From SZUA-76 sp945787585 (lineage in GTDB: Bacteria; Pseudomonadota; Gammaproteobacteria; SZUA-140), in NCBI GenBank assembly GCA_947258425.1, contig CAMYIG010000110.1, forward strand, positions 1 to 6,894: a stretch of 6,894 nucleotides of DNA. The letters run 5' to 3'. Made by a program: the position numbers and the translations under genes. The notes beneath the pieces are model-generated. The model was not told the DNA's origin. It ran no database searches and saw only the letters and a program-made list of their open reading frames with translations. Position 1 is the first letter of the stretch; every line of letters begins with the position of its first letter. This document shows positions 1 to 5,127 of the stretch, one piece after another.

Positions 1-122
1 ACGCGCAGTTTTAGTGCGTCATTCCCTTCTTCTTCGATCAAGCTTTTTACCTTTGCCGCAGCATTATCGGTAAAATTCAAAGAAGGGGGAGGAGGGGGCA
101 TATCTAAAGATGCAGCACTCAT
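1..122 (-). CDS. erpA: ErpA, iron-sulfur cluster insertion protein (N-terminal part only)
   Basis: This is the 5' end of an A-type Fe-S carrier gene that runs off the left edge of the window; 40 codons are present. Family members receive [Fe-S] clusters from the Isc machinery and pass them to apo-proteins in the cytoplasm. After a short variable N-terminus the translation reads LNFTDNAAAKVKSLIEEEG, then a LKLRV strand at the edge, which matches the start of ErpA/IscA proteins (E. coli ErpA has LEFTDAAANKVKSLI). The conserved cluster-binding cysteines lie outside the window, so they cannot be checked. The ATG at 122-120 is preceded by an AAGGA Shine-Dalgarno (132-136) at 9-nt spacing. Residues 9-13 are five consecutive prolines, unusual for the family's N-terminus. 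An IscR-type site lies upstream. I separate ErpA from IscA by the sequence match and by the argC/bactofilin neighbourhood. Confidence 0.88.
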   Translation of the reverse strand, partial: MSAASLDMPPPPPSLNFTDNAAAKVKSLIEEEGNDALKLR

Positions 123-147
123 TTTATTCCATCCTTAACACGTATAA

Positions 148-156
148 ATTGTAGCA
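148..156 (-). promoter_or_regulatory. Putative extended -10 promoter of erpA
   Basis: On the minus strand the sequence TGCTACAAT gives an extended -10 motif (TGn) with a TACAAT hexamer (153-148). No good -35 lies at 16-18 bp, which is common for extended -10 promoters; the TTGACT inside the IscR-like box is too far (26 bp). The transcription start would fall near 141, leaving an untranslated leader of about 20 nt with the Shine-Dalgarno in it. This implies erpA can be transcribed independently of the bactofilin gene behind it. Confidence 0.5.
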
Positions 157-164
157 ATCCTCTC

Positions 165-189
165 ATACCTTACTTTTTTAGTCAAGTAT
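165..189 (-). promoter_or_regulatory. Putative IscR type 1 binding site upstream of erpA
   Basis: Read on the minus strand, this 25-bp stretch begins ATACTTGACT, passes through an A-rich centre and ends AGTAAGGTAT. Compared with the E. coli IscR type 1 consensus as I remember it, I count 23 of 25 positions agreeing; the mismatches are in the right half (an A for Y before AGT, and an A for C after AGT). In E. coli, [2Fe-2S]-IscR represses isc and related Fe-S genes, including erpA, through such sites. Here the box would span about -48 to -24 relative to the start inferred from the adjacent -10, a position suited to repression. Binding is inferred; no iscR gene is in view. Confidence 0.7.
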
Positions 190-206
190 ATAAGGCTTAT
201 CTAAAA

Positions 207-623
207 TCAAGCTTCAGAGGCCAGCTCACTCACCTCAGGCGTCACCGTATCGCGCTCTTTTGCAGGTTCCTCGATATGCACCAGACTGCCGTTCACCTCA
301 GCACCCATCGACATTTCGATGCGGTTGTAATAGACATTGCCGGTCACACGGGCGTGCGGGGCCAGCTCAGCGGTCTCGTGCACATGGATATCACCAATCA
401 CCACGCCGTTAACAACAATATATGGCACGCGAATATCACCCTCGATCAGGCCATGCTCACTCAGTACCAGCACCGCTGGACCGCTCTCATCGGCGATCAC
501 ACTGCCTTTAATTTTGCCGTCGACATGCAGACCACCACTGAAAACCACATCTCCACGCAGCTCAGTCTGCTGTCCAATCAGCGTATCTACCTTCTCTGGC
601 TTCTGTTTTCCACCGCCCCACAT
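207..623 (-). CDS. Bactofilin (polymer-forming cytoskeletal protein)
   Basis: A 138-residue protein of the bactofilin/DUF583 family, small beta-helix proteins that self-polymerise into filaments or membrane-associated scaffolds and often act in cell shape or envelope organisation. The family signature is visible: a short tail, then DTLIG at 13-17, the turn pattern LRGDVVFSGGLHVDGKIKGS (22-41), and further short beta rungs with G at regular spacing (VVNGVVIGDIHV, ARVTGNVYYNRIEM, GAEVNGSLV) up to about residue 116. A charged, likely disordered C-terminal tail follows. Length and core are typical. The ATG at 623-621 has an AAGGAG Shine-Dalgarno (630-635) at 6 nt. It lies 33 bp after the DUF6776-type gene, probably in one transcript with it and argC. 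No membrane segment is seen, so any membrane contact may depend on the N-terminal tail or on its coiled-coil membrane neighbour (inference). Confidence 0.88.
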   Translation of the reverse strand: MWGGGKQKPEKVDTLIGQQTELRGDVVFSGGLHVDGKIKGSVIADESGPAVLVLSEHGLIEGDIRVPYIVVNGVVIGDIHVHETAELAPHARVTGNVYYNRIEMSMGAEVNGSLVHIEEPAKERDTVTPEVSELASEA

Positions 624-655
624 AACGCTCTCCTTCTTAAATTTTGTCTACTGCT

Positions 656-1384
656 CTAGCTGGTCAGTTCGGACCAGCTATAGATTCGCTCTGTCGATTT
701 CGACCGCTTACCGCTCGAACTCGCCTTTACCTTTACTCTTAACGGCACAAATCCCTCCGGCAGTACAATATCACCATCGACTTCCTGAAAATATTTGAAA
801 CGAAACAACTCCCCTTCGCTTCCCTTTTTGGAGAATTTGGCGTGAGACAACTCCACCTGAACATCGTCCTGCAGCCCAATTAGCGTTAAACGGACCCGCC
901 CCTTGATCACCCGGTTACTTTTTTCCAGTTGATTCAAAATCAGGCGATAGCGAAAATTCCGCTCACCACCGTTATCCTCCAGGCGAAAGCTCAGGATCTG
1001 CAAACCACGTACCTGATCCGAAGACCCCACAATCCCACGGTAGAAAATCACCTGCTCTTTGAGCTCCAGCAATTCGTTTTGCTGCTCCTTCAGCGCTTCA
1101 TCGACCTGATCGTAGGCGTGGCGATCGATCTCACGCGCACGCTCATGAATCGCCTTTTGAGCACGCAGCGTGGTCACCTCATCCTCTAGCTGCTGAATAC
1201 GGTCACGCAGACGGTCGCGCTCTTCACTCGCCTGAGCGCTTTCGAACCCTGCACGGCTGCGGCCATAGTCATACAGCCACCAGCCGCTCGCCAGCAGCAC
1301 CACCACGATGACAAAATACCATAACGATTTTTTGAGTGGATGATGATGCTTAACCACCACATGCTTTGAACGTTTTACTGCCAC
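656..1384 (-). CDS. Single-pass membrane protein with coiled coil, DUF6776-like, function unknown
   Basis: A 242-residue protein I recognise only as the uncharacterised type (DUF6776-like) found between argC and a bactofilin gene in gammaproteobacteria. A basic, His-rich N-terminus (residues 1-19) precedes one transmembrane helix (about 21-38, WYFVIVVVLLASGWWLY), which suggests an N-in topology. Residues 50-115 are rich in E, R, Q and L in heptad-like order (RDRLRDRIQQLEDEVTTLR) and should form a coiled coil. Residues 120-235 look like a beta-rich periplasmic domain (LQILSFRLE, FRYRLILNQLE, GRVRLTLIG). The start is GTG at 1384-1382; the only purine-rich stretch is AGGGA about 11 nt upstream, so initiation looks weak and may depend on coupling from argC, which ends 48 bp upstream. 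A bactofilin partner role is plausible from adjacency but unproven. Confidence 0.75.
   Translation of the reverse strand: MAVKRSKHVVVKHHHPLKKSLWYFVIVVVLLASGWWLYDYGRSRAGFESAQASEERDRLRDRIQQLEDEVTTLRAQKAIHERAREIDRHAYDQVDEALKEQQNELLELKEQVIFYRGIVGSSDQVRGLQILSFRLEDNGGERNFRYRLILNQLEKSNRVIKGRVRLTLIGLQDDVQVELSHAKFSKKGSEGELFRFKYFQEVDGDIVLPEGFVPLRVKVKASSSGKRSKSTERIYSWSELTS
657..680. repeat. Perfect 9-bp inverted repeat over the stop codon of the membrane protein gene
   Basis: TAGCTGGTC (657-665) and GACCAGCTA (672-680) are exact reverse complements around a 6-nt loop. In the minus-strand transcript the hairpin covers the last codons and the TAG stop (658-656) of the coiled-coil gene and ends about 21 nt before the bactofilin Shine-Dalgarno. 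No T-run follows it on the minus strand, so it does not look like an intrinsic terminator. It may affect mRNA stability or coupling between the two genes, or be chance. Confidence 0.5.
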
Positions 1385-1432
1385 TAATTCAAGAATCCCT
1401 GTTGTTCAACTCGGCGCCGCTTTACCCCAGCG

Positions 1433-2476
1433 CTAGGGCATCAATGCGACGGCATTCAGCCCGGTACGTTCATCAAATCCAGACATGATATTCATATTCT
1501 GCAACGCCTGTCCCGCCGCACCCTTCACCAGATTATCGATCACCGACAGCACCACTACCGTGTCCTGCCCCTGCGGCCGCAGCACTGCGATGCGACACAT
1601 ATTACTCCCCTTTACCGAACGGGTTTCAGGAAAGGTGCCTGCGGGCAGTACATCGACAAATGGCTCATCTTTATAACGCTGTTCAAACATACCCTGTAGA
1701 TCGGCCGTCACGTCACTCACGTGAGCGTAAAGTGTGGCGTGGATACCACGGATCATCGGTGTTAAATGCGGCACAAAAGTAAGACCCACCTCGTTACCCG
1801 CCGCAATCGCCAGTCCCTGTCGTACCTCCGGCAGGTGACGATGGCCATCGACCGCATAGGCACGCATGCTCTCCGTCGCTTCACACAACAACGTGCCAAC
1901 CGCAGCCTGACGCCCAGCGCCGCTCACCCCAGATTTAACATCTGCAATCAGGTTATTCGTCGTTGCTACACCATTTTCGATCAGTGGCAAAAAGCCCAGC
2001 TGAACCGCAGTGGGATAACAGCCCGGATTCGCGACCAGCCGCGCAGTGCGCGTCGCCTCACGATTCACCTCGGGCAACCCGTACACCGCTTCGTCCAGTA
2101 ATTCAGGGCAGGCGTGCGCCATGCCGTACCACTGCTGCCATAACGCCGCATCTTTAAGCCGAAAGTCGGCAGCCAGATCGATCACCCGCACGCCCGCCTC
2201 AAGCAACGCCGGCACCAGCTTCATCGCCGTGCCATTCGGCGTCGCAAAGAAGACCACATCGGCCGTGGCCAGCGTTTCCACCAGCGGTTCACTGAAGGCA
2301 AGATCGATATGACCACGCAGGTTCGGATACATATCCGCCACCGCCGTACCCGCTTCGGAACGGGAAGTGACCGCCACGATCGCAACCTGAGGATGATTCA
2401 CCAGCAGACGAAGCAACTCAACCCCGGTATAACCGGTGCCGCCGACCACTGCTACTTTGATCTGCTTACTACTCAT
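1433..2476 (-). CDS. argC: N-acetyl-gamma-glutamyl-phosphate reductase
   Basis: A 347-residue ArgC, the NADPH-dependent enzyme that reduces N-acetyl-glutamyl-5-phosphate to N-acetylglutamate semialdehyde, the third step of arginine biosynthesis in the cytoplasm. The N-terminal nucleotide-binding motif is VGGTGYTG (11-18). The catalytic cysteine is C153 in VANPGCYPTAV, the family signature. KSGVSGAGR (181-189), HRHLPEVRQ (212-220) and FVPHLTPMIRGI (234-245) are the conserved substrate-binding segments, and VIDNLVKGAAGQA (312-324) the C-terminal signature. Length is normal for the shorter bacterial type. The ATG at 2476-2474 has AGGA (2483-2486) at 6 nt. It follows a cytochrome gene on the same strand after 96 bp and precedes the DUF6776-like gene by 48 bp. 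I saw no ARG box upstream. A TATCAT at 2521-2516 is a possible -10, but without a good -35. Confidence 0.96.
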   Translation of the reverse strand: MSSKQIKVAVVGGTGYTGVELLRLLVNHPQVAIVAVTSRSEAGTAVADMYPNLRGHIDLAFSEPLVETLATADVVFFATPNGTAMKLVPALLEAGVRVIDLAADFRLKDAALWQQWYGMAHACPELLDEAVYGLPEVNREATRTARLVANPGCYPTAVQLGFLPLIENGVATTNNLIADVKSGVSGAGRQAAVGTLLCEATESMRAYAVDGHRHLPEVRQGLAIAAGNEVGLTFVPHLTPMIRGIHATLYAHVSDVTADLQGMFEQRYKDEPFVDVLPAGTFPETRSVKGSNMCRIAVLRPQGQDTVVVLSVIDNLVKGAAGQALQNMNIMSGFDERTGLNAVALMP

Positions 2477-2572
2477 GACCTGTCCTGCTTAAATGATTAG
2501 GGAAATAAAGGAAGCATGATACGCGATGCAGGCGATAGAAAAAACCAACGCTTGTCACAAACAAATTATCGG

Positions 2573-3571
2573 CTACTGCAGCGCGCCACTATCAGGCACA
2601 AAGACCCGCATGACATAAGCGACCACGGCTTCGATCTCTTCACCATTTAACACCCCACCCCAAGCGGGCATCGTGGTGCCGGGCAGCCCTTCAGTGATCA
2701 CATGAGTCAGTCGCTGCTGTGTCATCCCGGCCATCGCCGCTGCATCGGTGAGGTCACGCGGATGCGGCTGCAGGAAACTGCCGACCCAGTTGCGCCCGGT
2801 CGCCGTCGCCCCGTGGCAGAAGGCACAGTTGGCCTGAAAAATCTGTTCGCCGCGCCGCTGTTGGGGTGACAGCCCTTCAACCGTGGGCGCAATCTCGTGC
2901 CGCGCAAACGGTGTCGCCGATGAAACAGCATCAACCTCCGACACGGCTAAATCATCACCCGGCAGATAGCCGCCACGCGGAAACGACACTGCACGCGGAT
3001 CCCACCACTGCCCCTCTTCCTGCACCCGTGAACGATCATGGCAAGTGATACAGGCCGTCAGAAACAGTTGTCGCCCCTCACGCTGCGTCGCGGTTAACTG
3101 CGGCAACGGCGTATCGAGTGCGATCTCACCCGTTGCAAACGGAAATGCGGGCGCGTAACGCTCGTGATCTTCCCAGCCATTTTCCAGCGTGTGGTAACGG
3201 GTATTGATGCCATCGCCAGCAATAAAAACACGCCGCACATAGTCGACCACCGCCTCAATCTCGGCACGACTCAATACCGATGCAAAGGCCATCATCGCAG
3301 AACCTTCGCGCCCTTGCGTGACCGACTTAATCATCGTCTCACGCGAGATGTCGGCCAGTGTTAATGCAGTGAAGTTGCGCGGCTTGGGATCCAGATAGGT
3401 CGCGGCCAGCGTCTCTGCATTACCGCTGTAACCGTGGCAAAAGTAACAGTAATTATTGTAGATATGACGACCCAGTGGCTGCCCATCCAACGCCCCGTCC
3501 TGTGTGTCAATCGACGTGTCAATCGACGTGTCAATTGAAGTGTCAATCGGCGCGCCACTCGACGATGCCAA
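2573..3571 (-). CDS. Triheme c-type cytochrome frame lacking a signal peptide; likely the C-terminal half of a hexaheme protein
   Basis: An open frame of 332 residues from a TTG (3571-3569), with three CXXCH haem c sites: CYFCH (42-46), CITCH (174-178) and CAFCH (249-253). The first and third belong to ordinary mono-haem domains, each followed by a probable Met ligand (SAMMAF, M93 or M94; GTTMPAW, M301). The middle site sits in a shorter, Met-free stretch; H225 is a possible second ligand. Residues 10-23 are a (DTSI)n linker. The frame begins without any signal peptide, yet haem c is attached outside the cytoplasm. No ATG or GTG precedes in frame, and the nearest GGAG is about 17 nt before the TTG. 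The frame is open back to 3655, through the A9 run in the preceding gene, and lies in the -1 frame relative to it. I therefore think it is expressed as a fusion with that gene, or that one base is missing from the read. A separate or decayed gene is the alternative. Confidence 0.72.
   Translation of the reverse strand: MASSSGAPIDTSIDTSIDTSIDTQDGALDGQPLGRHIYNNYCYFCHGYSGNAETLAATYLDPKPRNFTALTLADISRETMIKSVTQGREGSAMMAFASVLSRAEIEAVVDYVRRVFIAGDGINTRYHTLENGWEDHERYAPAFPFATGEIALDTPLPQLTATQREGRQLFLTACITCHDRSRVQEEGQWWDPRAVSFPRGGYLPGDDLAVSEVDAVSSATPFARHEIAPTVEGLSPQQRRGEQIFQANCAFCHGATATGRNWVGSFLQPHPRDLTDAAAMAGMTQQRLTHVITEGLPGTTMPAWGGVLNGEEIEAVVAYVMRVFVPDSGALQ
3504..3551. repeat. Four tandem 12-bp units encoding a DTSI linker
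   Basis: Plus-strand units GTGTCAATCGAC (3504-3515, 3516-3527), GTGTCAATTGAA (3528-3539) and GTGTCAATCGGC (3540-3551) follow each other with no spacer. On the minus strand they encode IDTSIDTSIDTSIDT within the second triheme frame. The unit length keeps the reading frame, so copy number can vary without disrupting translation. In a joined hexaheme protein the stretch would lie between the third and fourth haem domains as a flexible spacer. Confidence 0.9.
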
Positions 3572-3585
3572 TCCGGGCTCTATGA

Positions 3586-4962
3586 TTACTCCGTCGTCAG
3601 CTCGCTCGATGTGGTCACTTTTTTTTTCTGCTGAATGAAGGTTTGAAAGACAAACTCAGTGACATCGGCAATCTGCTGATTATCGAGCACCTTGCCCCAC
3701 GCCGGCATCACCGTGCCGGGTAGCCCCATCGAGATGGCACGAAACAGCGCCGGGCGATTAAGCGTCTTGCGCGCACGTTCGCCAAGAAAATTACGCGGAC
3801 GTGGCGTAATAAACGATGAACGTGGCCCGTTGCCATCGCCGCGCACGCCGTGACAGGTAAAGCAGTTGTTCATAAAAAACTCACGCCCAGCCGCCACATC
3901 CCCCACCAGACCGTGCGGTAACTGCAGTGTCATATCAGATTCCACCAGCGACGGTCGCGATAACTGATGGCTCGCTGGTGGCTGTGGTTGATTAGGTGCC
4001 AGCGGCATCGCACCCGCCGTGGCATCTGCCCCCGGGTGATTGCGCACATGCGGCGCGGCGGCGTGTGGATTAGTTGCCGCATCGGCGATGTCTGTATCCG
4101 CCGGCACTGCGACGCCTGCCACGCGCATAAAGCCGCCGCGAATGTAATCGACCACGGTTTCAATCTCGGTTGACGATAGCCGCGCACTAAACGGCATCAT
4201 CGCAGTGCCGGTGCGGCCATAGGTCACAGAGGTGATCATGCGTTCACGGCTCAGGTATTCTTTCGCTTCGGCGGTCGTGAAATCACGCGGCGGCGGATTG
4301 AGCCCAGTTTTGGTCCAGGTCGAGCCATTCCCTTTATCCCCGTGACAGGCCGAACAGTGCCGTTTGTAAATTTCACGACCGGTGCGACCACTGCGGAACA
4401 ATGCAACATTCGAGGTCGATGCGACGGCATGAGTTGGCACATCATCTACCAATGCCACCTTTGCCGGTGGCGCGTCTTTCGATGCCTTATTTTTCAATGC
4501 CGTATTTATCAATGGCGGTTCACGCATGAACGTCTCGCGCACGTAATCGACCACGCCAGCGATCTGCGCCTCACTCAGCCGCCCCTGCCATCCCACCATC
4601 GCAGTGCCGGGACGACCAAAGGTCACCGAGGTAATCATCCGCTCACGGCTCAGCTCCTGCCATGCGGCTGCGGTGGTAAAGTTACGCGGCGGTGGGCGCA
4701 GGCCGTTCTGAGCACGACTCTTGCCATCGCCTTTATCCCCGTGGCAGGCCGAACAGTTTTGACGATATAGCGGCGCGAACTGCGCCGCCTGCGACAATTC
4801 AGCAGGCGATGCTGACGCTGTTGCCACTGCGGCATCATCGGCAGCGGTCGCCCCCGGCATCGCCTGCACGGCTGTCACAGAGCAGAGTGCAGAGGTCAGT
4901 AGCGCCGTTATTAATCGCGGATAAATCACGTAAAATTTCAGTCCATTCATGATCTCATTCAT
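3586..4962 (-). CDS. Exported triheme c-type cytochrome
   Basis: A 458-residue protein with an N-terminal signal peptide (basic/hydrophobic residues about 8-34, cleavage probably after VQA at 34) and three CXXCH haem c sites: CSACH (70-74), CSACH (203-207) and CFTCH (367-371). Each sits in a mono-haem class I-like domain ending in a Met ligand motif: GTAMVGW (M122), GTAMMPF (M255 or M256), GTVMPAW (M419). It should carry electrons in the periplasm; partner and role are unknown. Domains 1 and 2 are close duplicates; Pro/Ala-rich linkers (about 147-185 and 282-345) separate the domains. The C-terminus has QQKKK (444-448), encoded by nine A's, then ten residues and TAA. Start: ATG at 4962-4960, or M5 at 4950-4948; neither has a strong Shine-Dalgarno. 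It reads away from the pentaheme gene and is closely followed by the second triheme frame. Confidence 0.88.
   Translation of the reverse strand: MNEIMNGLKFYVIYPRLITALLTSALCSVTAVQAMPGATAADDAAVATASASPAELSQAAQFAPLYRQNCSACHGDKGDGKSRAQNGLRPPPRNFTTAAAWQELSRERMITSVTFGRPGTAMVGWQGRLSEAQIAGVVDYVRETFMREPPLINTALKNKASKDAPPAKVALVDDVPTHAVASTSNVALFRSGRTGREIYKRHCSACHGDKGNGSTWTKTGLNPPPRDFTTAEAKEYLSRERMITSVTYGRTGTAMMPFSARLSSTEIETVVDYIRGGFMRVAGVAVPADTDIADAATNPHAAAPHVRNHPGADATAGAMPLAPNQPQPPASHQLSRPSLVESDMTLQLPHGLVGDVAAGREFFMNNCFTCHGVRGDGNGPRSSFITPRPRNFLGERARKTLNRPALFRAISMGLPGTVMPAWGKVLDNQQIADVTEFVFQTFIQQKKKVTTSSELTTE
3619..3627 (-). other. A9 homopolymer, candidate -1 slippage or frameshift site
   Basis: On the minus strand nine consecutive A's encode KKK (446-448) of the first triheme gene. 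Lys-tRNA on AAA AAA preceded by A meets the A AAA AAA slippery pattern. A -1 shift here (or one extra A in the transcript) bypasses the TAA at 3588-3586, reads SDHIERADDGVIIEPG and then enters the second triheme frame, giving 796 residues in total. No stimulatory stem-loop was confirmed downstream. A homopolymer-length error in the sequence would look the same. Confidence 0.5.
4126..4767 (-). repeat. Diverged 399-bp tandem duplication of a mono-haem domain
   Basis: Residues 66-146 (4525-4767) and 199-279 (4126-4368) of the first triheme cytochrome align without gaps over 81 residues, with about 50 identical by eye. Shared blocks include CSACHGDKG, LSRERMITSVT and the GTAM ligand motif. The DNA also retains long matches, for example around 4602-4610 and 4203-4211, exactly 399 bp (133 codons) apart. 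The spacing includes the linker, so domain plus linker was probably duplicated as one unit. Confidence 0.8.
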
Positions 4963-4973
4963 AGCACTCTATT

Positions 4974-5000
4974 GTGACGCAAAACAAATAGTTGCGCCAC
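4974..5000 (-). promoter_or_regulatory. Inverted repeat in the leader of the triheme cytochrome gene
   Basis: GTGACGCAA (4974-4982) and TTGCGCCAC (4992-5000) form an inverted repeat with a 9-nt spacer and one mismatch at the DNA level. In the minus-strand RNA the mismatch becomes a G-U pair, so all nine pairs form; in plus-strand RNA it would be A-C. The arm ends 11 nt before the ATG at 4962. It could be an operator for a dimeric regulator or a leader hairpin near the ribosome binding region. The regulator is not identifiable from the sequence. Confidence 0.4.
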
Positions 5001-5081
5001 GCCAATGATAGCTTTATTCTTGGTCATTAAATAAGCAGCCTGCCTGCAAAAAATAGACGTAGTGCAACCGGGGGGATCCTG

Positions 5082-5115
5082 AGCCGCTGAAGTTCTGATT
5101 CAACAGCCGCTTAAG
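5082..5115 (+). repeat. Direct repeat before the pentaheme cytochrome gene
   Basis: AGCCGCTGAAG (5082-5092) recurs as AGCCGCTTAAG (5105-5115), matching 10 of 11 bases at a 23-bp period, roughly two helical turns. The second copy overlaps the Shine-Dalgarno AAGGA (5113-5117). It might be a tandem regulator site, but two copies of this length can also occur by chance. Confidence 0.3.
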
Positions 5116-5127
5116 GATATAAATTAC

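Larger units (their letters stand above)
4963..5127. promoter_or_regulatory. Divergent intergenic region between the triheme and pentaheme cytochrome genes
   Basis: This 165-bp region must hold the promoters for both directions. On the plus strand TTGCGC (4992-4997) and TATTCT (5015-5020) are 17 bp apart but match the sigma-70 consensus poorly. On the minus strand a TATCAT near 5010 has no convincing -35. I found no FNR-type TTGAT-N4-ATCAA site and no sigma-54 -24/-12 pair. Two structured elements, an inverted repeat (4974-5000) and a direct repeat (5082-5115), are the only regulatory-looking signals. Shared control of the two sides is an inference from layout. Confidence 0.45.

Noticed and set aside
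276..798. Plus-strand open frames opposite the bactofilin and membrane protein genes
   Set aside because: Their translations are low-complexity and unlike any family, while the minus-strand frames carry family signatures and ribosome binding sites.
2536..2572. Possible intrinsic terminator with T6 after the second triheme frame (minus strand)
   Set aside because: The T-run is preceded only by a 3-bp potential stem (CAAGCGTTG), too weak for a terminator.
2477..2572. ArgR operator (ARG box) upstream of argC
   Set aside because: I found no TGAAT-N-ATTCA-like palindrome in the gap.
3504..3551. CRISPR-like repeat array
   Set aside because: The 12-bp units are contiguous without spacers and encode an in-frame peptide repeat.
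4342..4770. Plus-strand open frame of 142 codons
   Set aside because: It is antisense to haem domains of the first triheme cytochrome and has no coding character of its own.
4990..5025. Sigma-54 promoter candidates around TGG and GC pairs
   Set aside because: No GG-N10-GC arrangement with the conserved flanks was found on either strand.
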